This document shows, in pieces, positions 48,111 to 60,217 of a DNA stretch of 64,000 nucleotides. Both the position numbers and the translations under genes were made by a program. The stretch is from contig CM069872.1 in the NCBI GenBank assembly GCA_036172665.1, forward strand, positions 53,802,101 through 53,866,100, in the 5' to 3' direction. Below the pieces are notes generated by a model. It worked only from the letters and a program-made list of their open reading frames with translations. It was not told the origin of the DNA and made no database searches. Position 1 is the stretch's first letter, and the number at the start of each line of letters is the position of its first letter. Origin of the DNA: Prosopocoilus inquinatus (Eukaryota; Arthropoda; Insecta; Coleoptera; Lucanidae).

Positions 48111-49679
48111 CGACCGTACATAGATTTGATCTCTGGAACGATTACGTCGAATGATTAGTGGAAGAACAAGCAATTTGCGGCACTAATTCTTCTATTGCCG
48201 ACGTTTCGTCCTTTTCGTTACATGTACGCTTTTTGCTGTTTTTTTTTCTGTTCAGAAGCAGCTTGCAAAGCGAAACGTCGCCAATTAAAAATTTGCCTCA
48301 AGAGATGGCGCTCTCTTCTTTTTACACGTTTTTTCTTCAGACTTAATTAACAACGATGATAAAAAAAATCTATCCTTGAGACGCGCGCGCATGCATATTT
48401 TATCACCTTCGTCCTCATCATCAATATGAATGAATGAATGAAGAAGAAGAAAATGTGAACTTTCCGGTTGCCGCCGTCGCCGCCGCCGGTGCTACGCGTC
48501 GCATCGCCGCGGATATTTGCGATTCCTCGCCGGTGGCGGTGTTTTCAGGCCTTGAGCGTCGTCAAATGTCTTCTCTTGGCGAAACTGATTTGCATCGGAA
48601 TGCTCGGAGGAGACCTATCGATTTTGCAAATTCTGGCGCGGCCTTTATTAAATAATCATCATCATCCATCTCATTCCGCGTGTTCACGCAACTTATGCAA
48701 ATTTCATGAAAATTTTTACTGACTGTTCGACCTCGTCAGGAATTAAAGAAATTTATTAAAGAATCTGATATATGTACGATTTTATATCTCTTACACTTGT
48801 TAATTTGAGGAGGAACCAATTTTGCAACGCGCTTGCGCTTTGTTTTTTTTTTTTTGCTTTTGTTTTTGAAAAGGCGTACAAAATAGTTTTAAAGATGTAA
48901 TTGGTTGTTGTTAGAACGAGTTAGAGTGGCGCGATTTTTTCTTTTTCCATCATAATTAATCGCTCGGCCAGCTTTCGTCCGAACGAGAGCGCGACTTTAA
49001 TTGTTTGTTTTTCAGCCAGCCAGCGATGATTACGCTATCTCGTAAAACGCCGTTTAAAAATATCTAATTACAATACTATTTAACACAAAAGGCAACTCTA
49101 AAGTTTCAGACGACCCGAGCAAATAAATAAGCCTTGCGGAAATGAATATTACTTCTTCTTCTTCTTCCTCTTCTTCCTCAAAATACTTACCTACGAAAAA
49201 TTCTCTGAAGAAATAATAATCCTTCTTCCCTTATCACAATGGTCCTCGGTGATCACTACAACACATCGCGTCTTCGCCTTTAGTAAATCGTGGGTGCGTG
49301 CGTAACGAAAAAAAAATGTGTGCGTATGTGAGCGCACACGCACACACACACAGTCAAACAGGGGGCAAGAAGAACGTTTCTCTTGCAGCACCAAGATGCG
49401 ACTGTGGTACGGAGCCTGTCCGATGTCGATTTCATATGTCGTTAATGTATGCATGTGGATCTGTTTGCTGGCCGAAGTCGCGTGTTCGCGCGCTCCTATC
49501 TGGCCGCCGAAGCTCGCAGGAATTGAATAATTGTATGACATAAGCGCTTAACTATAATTGAACTTGTTAATTTATTTTACCTACAGGCGGAATTGCCGAG
49601 AGCCGCTCGCATAATACTTCCAACCGTGGATGTGTGTTTGATTGAATAATTATCGACGACGCGGCGCGGCGGCGAGAAT

Positions 49680-50460
49680 CGCCAGTTTTATTATTTGTAA
49701 CGTCCATGGGCGACGGCAACCAAAAAAGAAAAACAAAACCCTCCTAATTCGGTTACAAATTGCATGAGACACGTGTTAATAACTTCACAACATTCATTTT
49801 GATATAATCGCCAATTTATTAGTTGTAATGTCCATGGGCGACGATAGCAAAAAAAATACAACAACAAAAATCTGCCTAATTTGGGTAGAAATTTCATATA
49901 AGACAGGCGTAAGTGACTTCACGAAGTTATTATCTGTAACGTCCATGGGCGATGATAACAAAAAACGAAAATGAAAATCCGTCTAATTTGGCAATAAATT
50001 ACATAAGACACACGTAACTAACTAACTTCATGACGTTACTTTTGACAGAATGACAAATTTTGTTATTTGTAACGTCCATGGCCCACGGTAACAAAAAATG
50101 AATGACGACATGCGCCTAATTTAGATGTCCATTAAAAATACACGCGTAAGTAACTTCATGACGTTCATTTTGATGAAATGGCGAATTTTATTGTGTTTCT
50201 GTAACGTCCATGGGCGACGGTAACAGAAAAAATGAACGACAAAATCCACCTAATTTAGCCGTCAATTACAAAAGACAAGCGTATGTAACTTCATGACGTT
50301 CATGTTGATAGTATGACGAATTTTATTTTTGTATGTAACGTCCATGGGCAACGGTAACAGAAAAAAGAAATGAAAACCCGCCGCCTAATTTGGCAATAAA
50401 TTACGTAAGACAAATTTTATTATTCGGAACGTCCATGGGCGATGGTAACAAAGTCGTCAC
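49680..50460 (+). repeat. CCATGG minisatellite, about 130 bp period, 7 copies
   Basis: TAACGTCCATGGGCGACGGT or a close variant starts at 49698, 49826, 49937, 50070, 50202, 50336 and 50427. Spacings are 128, 111, 133, 132, 134 and 91 bp. Most units also carry CGCCTAATTTGGCAATAAAT, AAGACACGCGTAAGTAACTT and CATGACGTTCATTTTGAT. The CCATGG core is kept in all seven. Confidence 0.85.
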
Positions 50461-51425
50461 CGATTAAAAAACAAACAAAAAATGAAAAGAAAACAGCGCT
50501 GTTGCCAACTTAAAAAGCGCGGCGGTAAATTCAAACTGTCCTTCGGGCAATTTTAAAAAAATCATCGCGCGTTGCTTAGAAGAGAACTAATACGATTTTT
50601 ATTGTGCAAAGCAGGAAGTTGCCCCATAATTTATGGCCCCCCAGTAAAACGCCACTTTTTCTTGGGGCGGGCGTCTCGTTCCAGATTAAGTTTGTTTGTT
50701 TTCGGAGCGATAAAACACGCGCGGGCTTTAATTACGGCGAACCCCTTCAGATACGAGGCGCTACTTCCTTCCGTTTTCGTCGCTAACGTCCATGGGAAAG
50801 TCCGTGGGCTCATTGCGTTCCGTAATGAGGAGAAAAAGGCGCAAAGACTTTCTCGGTGTTTAGGGCCGAAGCGTGCAATTACATATTTTCTTGCGTTTTC
50901 GTCTTTCCCGCACGTGCGCTTTCTCTGCGCCAAACGACCACCTACAATTCCACTGATTACTGTAATTTGTAATTAATTTCTTTGTTATTAATCATCGCGG
51001 AGACGTTTCTTCAATGTTTCAGGAAGCAATCTGCTTTGCGTTTGTTTTTAACGTTTCGTTTCTTCTTACTACATTACCAAAGAAACCTGCAGTATGATTG
51101 GACGAAACATCAAAGAGAAATCAAAACTGTGTGTTTTAATTAATTAATTAATTAATTGTCAATGACAGTGAGTGACATACCGACTGTTGCTTTGCAATTG
51201 AAAAAGGGGCGGAGCGACTACACTACACAGAAATGACAGCTGAATAAAGAATATCATCAATCATAACCGCATACTTTTTTCTTTACACGCCTGCCGTGCT
51301 GTGTTTACCATCCGCACGCAGTGTCAGGGGATTTAAAAGACAGCTGCGCGTTGATATTTCCAACTACTCAAAACGAAACGTACAAACTCAAATCTTGAAA
51401 GACTAAAAAAAAAACTTGATGCACA

Positions 51426-51464
51426 TATAGGCAACACAGCATACATGTCAGTTGGGTTGCCTAT
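51426..51464 (+). repeat. TAGGCAACC hairpin (solo)
   Basis: TATAGGCAAC and GGTTGCCTAT arms with a loop of about 19 nt, the shortest loop of the set. Confidence 0.6.
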
Positions 51465-52229
51465 GTGTTTTTGAAACGCGTTTAGCCATCAAGTGCAAAT
51501 TAAAAGAAAAAGTCGTCAAATCAAGTGAACTCCTCCTAGAGGGCTAAAAATACATAATGAATTATTTCTGCCTAGAACGGATCGGGCCCAGTTATTATTA
51601 ATTATGCAACTGTTCGCGGACGATAAGAATTTAGAATTTGAACCGAACTTCGATAATAAACGAATAAATAAACGTAGCACTTCTTGACCTCGCAAGGCTG
51701 TCAACAGGCGAAAAGGCTTCTAGAAGCCGATTTCCATTCGCCAGTAACAATTAACCGACGCGGCTTATGGTCGACGTTGTTTACACCAGCAAAGATAAAC
51801 GCACAACATGTGTGCGTACGATGATAACATTTGATAACACGTGTTCGCTCCAAGTCGTCCGGAGTTGCTAATTTGGCGAGAATTCGCAGAAGAATTCCGA
51901 ATTTCGTTGTTTCGCATGGAGCGAACGGAGCAAGAACCTTCATAGGAATTTAATATTTAAGACGAGGCCGCCTTCAATGTGTCAATGTCTTTTGATAATT
52001 TCAGTGTCATTCGTCATTACCAAATTATGAATTATTTATGGAGTCCTTGAACCACTTTTTGAATACGACGCGTTTGTTTACACGATTAAAAAAATATATC
52101 ACGCAGGCTAACGCACGAAAGTCTAATCTAAGAGAATTCGATTCGCAATAATTAATTATTTATTATTCGTTGCGTGATAAAAAAAAAGCGTTTCATTGGA
52201 GCCTTCAAAAATACACAAATTTTTGACGT

Positions 52230-52270
52230 GTAGGCAACCCAATCATCGCGGTGTAGTTTCGGTTGCCTAA
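52230..52270 (+). repeat. TAGGCAACC hairpin (solo)
   Basis: GTAGGCAACCC and CGGTTGCCTAA form a 9 bp stem around a loop of about 21 nt. Confidence 0.6.
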
Positions 52271-53589
52271 CTCGGGCGCATTCGGATGCTGCAGTTTTTT
52301 TTTTCTTTCAGAACCAATTTGCAAGCGTTGCCGTTTACTGTTTGCTTCAATAGAGCAAAGCTATTGCCTTTTTCACGCTAAATTGTCCCCTCAGATAATC
52401 AATTAGGTCAAAACCAAATTTTAAGAAATGCAAAAAAAATTCTTATTTGTCGCCGTTGCGTCGTTGCTGTTGGCGTTAATCGAAATGAATTGGTGAAAAA
52501 GAAAACTCGCACGAGGAAATAACCACACAATCAAACAGAATAATAAATTAACTTCAATGCAAGTTTCGCCAATTCTCAGCGCATTTTAAAATTGCCGCCA
52601 AGTGTCCTCAGCTGATGGGTAGCGCTAACTCAAGTAGATTGGCGACACTGCATTCGTTATTCTGTTCAAATCTAACCTCTTCCCGTTTGTTTTCTGCAAG
52701 TTTCTTGCTCATCGTAACCGTGCAGTGTTAATAAAAACGAAAATATATCAAGCCAGCAGAGGATGAGTGTTCAAAAATGTGCAAATCATCGAGCCTTCTC
52801 ACTCAAACACCACTTCACTTCGTAGGGTAGCAGGTAATAAATTGAGTAATTTCTTGCTTGTTTGCTTTTGGCCATTTGCTTACCGCGTTATTAAAATCAT
52901 TTTTAAGTTTGAACCTGTGCGAGAAAGTAACGCGATTCAATTAAATTTGATGCAAATTACGCTCTTCGATTTGCCGCCTGATAAATAAAAGCGCGCCCAT
53001 TTCATAATTACGTCAAGGAAAAAAAAGTAAGTCGCTCATGAAATTTCAAATTTGCCGCGCCGTAGTGATTGCGATGGCGACGGTTAAAGTTGAATGGCAG
53101 CGCTGCCTCCCGCAGAAATTTAACGTTTTTCCGCGTCCTCAAGGGACTGTTATTGTTTTTGTTGTTAATCGTGTAGTGACGGCAGAAATACGCCAAGAAA
53201 ATTACAATTTACTTCAAGACAGAGCAAAACCAGCCGAAGTGTCGACTCGCGTCAGGTATTTTGCATTTTTTATCACAATATCAAAAGAAGCAGCAAACTC
53301 GAGCTTGGGCACGCTTGGGTGAAATTTAAACTTTTTTGCAAATTTTTAAGTTAGAAACATTAGAAACACAAAAGTCGCAGTTCAGGGACGCCGAGTATGA
53401 TGAAAAATCTTTGAATTTGCTGCTTATTTTAATTTTGAATTAAGAGCGTTCAATGAGATCAGCCAAATACAGCGAACCGGAAACAGAGAGGTTGAGCGAA
53501 ACTCAGCGGCCGAGAAAATATTTTTTATATAAATTTTGTCAATTTATTAACTAATCTCTAAAGTGTTTCATTAAAATCGAAAACCAAGA

Positions 53590-53870
53590 AAACGAATTTG
53601 TGAATCGTTCATCATGCCTCGAAAGAGTAACGCCCGAACCATGGAGGTTAAGTAACTGGAGGAGTAACAGGCGAGCAGAAAACGCGCCGATTTTCGGATT
53701 TTCTTTTATGACAGAAATAAAGAGCAACAGAGAAAACAACACGTGCATAACAAAGTGCGCCGTACACTCCGTTCGTTTTGCCATACTAAAGGTCCGCGGC
53801 CGGACCGGTTTTCAGTAACAAACGTCGTCGTACGGCATGGCGTCCTCCATACATTTAACCTCGGCTTCAA
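53590..53870 (-). repeat. Interspersed repeat, minus copy of an inverted pair
   Basis: Complement of the repeat at 42430-42720, with TGGAGGTTAAGTAACTGGAG, CCGATTTTCGG, TTCGTTTTGCCATACTAAAG and CCGGACCGG at the expected mirrored places. Confidence 0.7.
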
Positions 53871-54419
53871 AAATATGTCGCGGCGTCATTCAACAACATC
53901 CGCATTCGCTACGTGCGAAACTAAACAAGCGCTCATTGAACGCACCTTAATATTTACTTGATAATGTAGGTTAATTGCAATTGTTTAAATTCGTTCTGGT
54001 CATTATTTTTAAAGTATCTCGAAGCGCGATAAATAAAACGAAAAACACGTGCTACGCTAAAGGGGGCACGTTCGTGGGCGCAAACCCGTTTATTTGGGCG
54101 GAGCTTTAATCACAATCAGTAATCAATCGAAGCGCTGTAATCGGTTTTTCGCACATCTGGGATTTACAGTGTAGAGATAAGATGTAAGTGTGTAATTTGT
54201 TGCTTGAATCGTTCACGATAACATCTCCAATTTACGTTGGTTATAATTCGGTGATTGAGCCGAAATTCGTAAATTGCTAGGTGCGAAAATAATTGACGTT
54301 GCTTTGACCATTTTTTTTTTAATGTCACGATATATTTCTGTCTTAATTTTATCATCGGGAAACCCCCCTAATTCCGTGAGTGGAAAAAGAATGCATAGAA
54401 GGGAAGTAAAATAGTGCTT

Positions 54420-55070
54420 TTACTCTCGCACTCAGTTTTTTCTTTCCATTAAAAACGTAATAAACTTTTCACAGTTCATTTAGATTATGCAATTCTTTTT
54501 TTTTTAAATTAAAATTCTGTTAAAATTCTTACGCCTTGGCTGCGATTATGCGGCTTTTAACTATTTTTTGTACATGTACAAAAATTTTTCATCCTAATTT
54601 CATAGCAGAAATAATAGATGTGCAAAAATCAATGATGCGAAGAAAATTGTTGAATTACTTTTACAGTAATTATAAGCAATTAAGCTGTTCGCTTAACAAA
54701 ATAAACTCGATTTTACAAAAAAAAAAAAAACAAGAAATCCTGGTGTAGGCAACCCAATGTACACGGTCGTACGCGCGCTTGCTTATGTTGAAGACTCTTA
54801 AGAATTCTTTTTTTTTTTGTTAGAAACGTGATAAACTCTCACAATTCTCTTGGGTTAAGCAAGTCCAGTATTTTTTTTTATTATTTAGAGCAATTTTCCA
54901 TTTTAATCTAATTTTAGAAAACAATTTTGTATTAAAATTTCCAATTGTTCGTCTTAGTATAGACAATCGGAATAACACAGTCGTTTACATGGTTGCCTAT
55001 ATTAGAGGTTTTTTTCTTAATGAACTTTTCGCAATTCACTTAGATTATGCAATTCTATTTTCTTTTTTAA
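54420..55070 (+). repeat. Cluster of TAGGCAACC hairpin repeats (copies 4 and 5)
   Basis: Hairpins at 54744-54787 (GTAGGCAACC/GCTTGCTTAT) and 54959-55001 (ATAGACAATC/GGTTGCCTAT) are each followed by the ACGTGATAAACTCTCACAAT-type module (54825; diverged at 55018). A third module without a hairpin is at 54458. This mirrors the tandem arrangement in fibrillin intron 17. Confidence 0.7.
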
Positions 55071-55873
55071 TTTTTAAGACAATTTTCCATTTTGTTCTAA
55101 TTTCCACTCAAATTTCCAATTTTTCAAATTAATTTCATAGACTTTTGCATTAAAATAACCTTCCCTTCTTATGAACTTTTTTTGATTTCACTTATTTTTC
55201 CCGGTGATTAGTTGTAACCCTGACTTTTTATTACTTTTGAAATGGACGATTTAAATGAGCTTGCGCTTGAAGATAATTCGTTTCGCTTAAAGTAAAACTG
55301 CAAATTTATCTCTTTTTTTATTATTTGTATAATTTAGCACAATTTCTACATCTTTATTAAAAACGTACCAATAATATCATAAAATCGATACATTTTGCTC
55401 CTCCTGCTAAATATTTACACTTGCGTTATTACAACAAAAGAAGAAACGAAATGGGTTTTATTTAAATCATTGCTGTTATTATTGTTACCATCGATAATAA
55501 TAATAATTATTATTATTACATTGTTAGTAAATGACATTGTTTCTGCGTTTAAAAAAAAAGAAGAAGAAAGAGATAAATACCTATAAGATTTGTCCGACAA
55601 TTATTTACATTCACAATGCAATCAATGAATATGCGGAACACAAAAAAAAAAGAAAAAAAAATTAAAAGACATGATTGATGAGGAATCAGTGAACGAATCG
55701 TACGCGCTCAAATTAACCTCCTCCCCCCTCGTCGTCGAAAATCATCTTACTTTATAAATCGTGCGCGCGGCCACACCCCCGACTTATAAAATAACAAAGG
55801 CACAAAACAGGTAAATCGCGGCACATACAACCCAAAATTAATTCTGCAACATGGTACGATCGAGGCGGAGAAA

Positions 55874-58800
55874 CTACAACATCCCAAAACCCTGATAGTA
55901 ATTGATTGCTTTGACGAGACGGTCCTTGAGCTTTTCCTTCGAGGAATACTCGGGCAGGAGCAGCACGTTAAAACACGTGTGGGCCGTGGGTAATCTATCC
56001 GAATCAGGACCATTCCGGGCAATCACCAGCTTCAATTTGCTGAGCCCCCCCAGTGGAACCCTATCTGACCCTGTCGTGAACTGGAGAAGCTTCCTTTTTT
56101 CATCGGTGCTGAACGCATGCACCACGGACCAGAAATTCTTTATCGTCGGCGTTTCATTCGTGTAACCTCCGTCGTATTCCGTTGCACCTTCCAACTCATC
56201 GAAATCGAAATTCTACAACACAAAACCAGATGAGCCCCCTGCAAGTCATTTTTAATTAATTACTAACTTTGCTTCCGCATATCAAGAGCTCCACTTCTTC
56301 TGGACGGAACAGTAACTCGAGCGGAGATTCATCGGTGACCATCTGGAAGCCTTTATAAAAGGCCCTGAACTGTTTTTCCACAGATTTATTCAAGAGGAAA
56401 TCCGCGTATAAATCTACGAATTCCTGCAATTGCAATAAATTAGGAGTAATTAATTAGTCCTTTCGATTTTTCAACGGACTCACGTGTTTATTTTCTTGTG
56501 TGACGCTGGTATGGTCGCCGTTCTCCTTCAGATCGTGATGTATCAAAGTGCCGAACACATCTTGATAACTTATTCTAAACGTCTGCATGAACACATCCTC
56601 CAAATCAGGCTCATTATACTCTAACATTTGTTTCAGACTGTTATAAAGAGTCTGCAAGCAATGCACTTGTAAAATTTTATTGCAATATTGAGGTTAACTC
56701 ACAGGATTCCACTCCAGTAGATCCTCGAAGGACCCCCGCTTGGCCATCAGTTTCCTGTACAGGACCATGGGGAAGTTCACGGCTAAAATAATGTTGTTGT
56801 AGATCGCGAGCCCCAACACGATCCCGATCAGGGTGAATTGAGCGTCGCTCTCGAAGCTCGTGGGGTTAAACCAGACGGTCTGCGACTCGCTCTGATAGGT
56901 GAACATCGCGTAATCCGGATTGAAGATCTCTTCTATGACTAGTTGGAAAAATTCCTTCGAAACGCCCCCCTCATCTATGCCCTGTTCGTTTTCGAACTCG
57001 ACCACGAGTTGCTTCTTCAAATCAATCGGGTTTTCCATGGCAATCATTTCAAGCTACAAAAAGAAAATCGTGAAAGTGAATGAATATGTGGTTCTTTCTC
57101 CTTGTGAGAATGGCAGAATGGATATGAAAAAAAGAAAACACTTCAGCGAACGACGCTTGTTCTCAGGTGTTTATTTTTTTCATATCCTTTCTGAATGAAT
57201 AGGGTTGTGAGTGCAACTCACTTCAACTAAGGCATCGTCGATGATGTGGTCTCGCCTGACCTTCAGTCTTAAATACGGGTTAGACGGTTGTCCGGCAACG
57301 GCCTGTATGAAGCTGATCCTCCTCTCCGAGTACATTCGTATCCGGTTATCGAAATAAAGGCCCAGGGTCTTGGTCGCCGGGGTTAGGATGAAGGCGTAAT
57401 TCATAAAACTGAATTTTCCTACTGAAATTGCAAATCGTTAATAAACCACCGCCCCCCCACAAACTCTCGACTGTCAGATCTACCTAATTCGCTTTTGAAA
57501 TTCGCAAAGTCCCTGTCCATTTCCACGACGTCGCTTAAAGGCTCGTTGTAAAACTCGGAGAACGGAAGGTAGGGCTTCCGACAATCCAAGACGTTTATGC
57601 CCAGAGCCAAAGCTGCAAGAGCAAATTAATTATTTTTAAGTTGTTGGATATGAGGAGTGCGCAAGGGGCAAACCTAACGGATCCGGTGGTAGATGCGTCC
57701 TGTGCAGTTTTATTCCCAGATACGAATCCTCGATGGTATCATCTTCCCGTAACTCAGGGGACTCCATTATACCAGCCAGTATATTAGCATAATACACCAC
57801 CTACAAAAGAATGTGTCCCTTAAAAGATTATTATTTTTTTTTTAATTAATAAAACTCTGCCTTCATTAATTTTGTTGCGGAGGTTACGACGATATCATCT
57901 TGTATGTCTTGTTGGTACTGTGTTAGGATAACTCGCAGGGTAATTAACTGTTGCAAGTTCTCGAGTATGGTGCGAAGGCTATTCCGCCCAGGTACGGACC
58001 AGGCCATCGCTAGTTTCGCCTGGACGTCCACGGTTAAGTAGTTGGTGGCCTTGCACAGCGCCGGAAGGGCCGTTTCTAAAAAATCCCCCGAGCCTACCAA
58101 GGATACAATTCATAAAGCGCTGTCACACAAACTCTTACTAGTACCAACATACCCAGCGCTGGTATCTCGAAAATAATTAACAAAATGTTCACTAGGTCTT
58201 CACTGGTGTAAGTGTCGTGCTTGCGCTGCAGTTCAATCTGCAAGTACCCGGCAAGGGTCACCAACGCATTGACCAGGGCGCTCTCTATAATCGTGCTCTT
58301 GATTTTAAACAGCGCGGTGTAAGCTCGCCTCACCGCAGGCAAATCCACGGGTAATTTCGGCCTGCTGGGGTTACCACTGGGGGACGGTATGCAACTATCC
58401 TCGTCTTTGTCTTTTTCACCTTCCAAAGACCGCACGTCTTCTTTCTTTAATCTAGTGAGATCGCCTGCAAAACACACTGTTAGATCGGGTCACCGCCAAT
58501 AAAATATTTTATTCACCACCGGCTCTATCCAGCACGACTTCGATGGGTGAATTCAGTTCGCTCTGTAAAAAACTCCTCGTCAGAGAGCTCATGTTGCTGA
58601 AGACTTCCCCGAGGGTTCTTATCAGTGGGGAGTACCGGTTCTTCTCCTCGCACTCATCAATGATCTCATAAAGCTTTTCCTCGGTTAAATAAACCACGGT
58701 CTCATCTGCAAAATGAGACAAAGAAAAATGCCGAGTAATGGATGATAGATCGACAAAGATAAAAAATAATTGCGATAATTAAAAGACACGCGCTTTTCTT

Positions 58801-60217
58801 TTCAATAATTAGAAAATGCAAAATGAATTCCTTTGAACATGTAATTAAATTAAGTGTAACAAAGGATTTTTGGTTATGTACATCGTAAATTTCTTTCTAA
58901 TACAAGTCGGGGGTGGTTTTAATCATGCATCCCCTGAATCTTTTTTTAAATTCAAATAAAGTGTTTCTGATTTGAGGGAAATGAATTTATAAATGCGGAT
59001 ACTCACACAGTCCCATTGTGATTTGGACACTGCATAAATTGGAGTTAAAAAGAGGATTTGGACGAGTTCCAAAAAAACATCAACATCATGTGTTTTGTCA
59101 GTGAAAAGGAAATCACAAAAATACTACCTGCGTCGCAAGCTTTACTATATTCATACAAGTTATTGTGCCGTCTCTTTCAAGGCTAATAATAAACGCGGCT
59201 TTGACTTTCTAGGTGAGAAGTCAATAAACTATTGCGTGACTTTGATGAAAATAGTTCTAAATATAATAAATTAAAGAAAATGTGTTCTAAATATAAATTA
59301 AACAATGCGAATTAGGCCCTTGCGACGACACCTTGCAAGATTTGTTACAGTCTCTTGCACAAAGTGACACAGAAGTAACTTCTTTTTTATTCTGCACGAG
59401 GTTTTATATGATTTTATATCAAATTTTGCATGGTGACATACACGGGCCTTGGAAAAATTAAAAGCGCTCACCACTTTTCGGGTCTTTCAAATTATTTTTG
59501 CTGCTGGATTCGGTGCCCAAAGGGAGACTGACATCGTTGCTGGGTGTGCCGGGTGTTCCTTCAGCTAAAGTCTTGTGTGAGTCGCTCTCATTTTGCTTAC
59601 CGTCGCTTTCCGGGAACACCCGCTGACTCTGCGTCCTCGGCATTTTATTCGGGTGCCTCTCGCACAGCCTCGCGTCTTGAGAAAATAGCTGTATCGCTTG
59701 AGCGGCCGCCTCATTCGGCGTCAAGTTATTAACCTTAAATAAAAACTGATAAAAGAACCCTTAGTGTTTGGTGCGCATTCATGAGCCGCATACCGACTTG
59801 CTGGACGCGCAGTAAACGTTATTGCAATTGGAATTTCCACAGCCATCCGTGAGTTGGTAGAAGTATCGTTCGATCAGCTTCTTGGCCGCCGCACGTTTCA
59901 TTTCGTCCTCGCCCTTATTGTCTAGGTTGTCTTGTTCGTTGTTATCAACGGTCGCCGTGCTCGACGAGGCCTCTTGGTTGATCCTGCCGAATATCTTCAG
60001 TCAGTGTTCAACTAGTAGGAATATTTACCAACAAAGAACCGCAATACTGAATGACATTCACATTTGACGTTTCCATCATAACCTAAAAGCGGTCCGCCTC
60101 GCTCGGCCCCCCCGAAACCGAAACGGATTACCTCGCGAGGCCCCCGTTCCCACGTGAATTACGCAATATTTACCTTGAAGCGTCGTCTTGAACAGTATCT
60201 TTATCGGTAGCGCTCAT
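55874..60217 (-). CDS. Ube3a: UBE3A/E6-AP HECT E3 ubiquitin ligase, 898 aa, 13 exons
   Basis: Transfers ubiquitin from E2 to substrates through a thioester on the HECT cysteine. Exons: 60174-60217, 59794-59983, 59472-59733, 58520-58705, 58153-58464, 57861-58093, 57674-57800, 57484-57612, 57222-57421, 56703-57053, 56484-56651, 56268-56423, 55874-56212; 2,697 nt in one frame. The N-terminal AZUL zinc finger follows [13 protein letters not shown] with C63, C68, C73 and C102. The HECT domain holds [40 protein letters not shown] and catalytic C866 in [12 protein letters not shown]; it ends GFGML as in human E6-AP (875 aa). Start ATG 60215-60217 gives [23 protein letters not shown] at residue 43 is the start of a known shorter human isoform. 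The 60 bp intron 57801-57860 has a GC donor. The C-terminus is the best-conserved part. Confidence 0.96.
58706..59471 (-). other. Ube3a intron 3 with a possible alternative first exon
   Basis: At 766 bp this is the longest Ube3a intron. On the minus strand ATGGGACTGT runs into a consensus donor GTGAGT at about 59008. Spliced to the exon at 58705 it would read [14 protein letters not shown] in frame, a start that skips the AZUL finger. There is no conservation evidence available to me, so this is only a candidate. The rest is AT-rich. Confidence 0.25.

Larger units (their letters stand above)
43534..55873. other. Intergenic region between fibrillin and Ube3a, repeat-rich
   Basis: 12.3 kb with no supported gene. 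It should contain the fibrillin promoter and any 5' untranslated exon near its left end, and the Ube3a 3' UTR at its right end. The rest consists of inverted-repeat elements, the CCATGG minisatellite at 49.7-50.5 kb, interspersed repeats and AT-rich filler. Confidence 0.65.

Noticed and set aside
57849..57860. Ordinary GT donor (GCAGA|GTTTTA) for Ube3a
   Set aside because: It would end in phase 2 while the next exon starts in phase 0, breaking the HECT-upstream frame; the GC donor keeps frame and human spacing.
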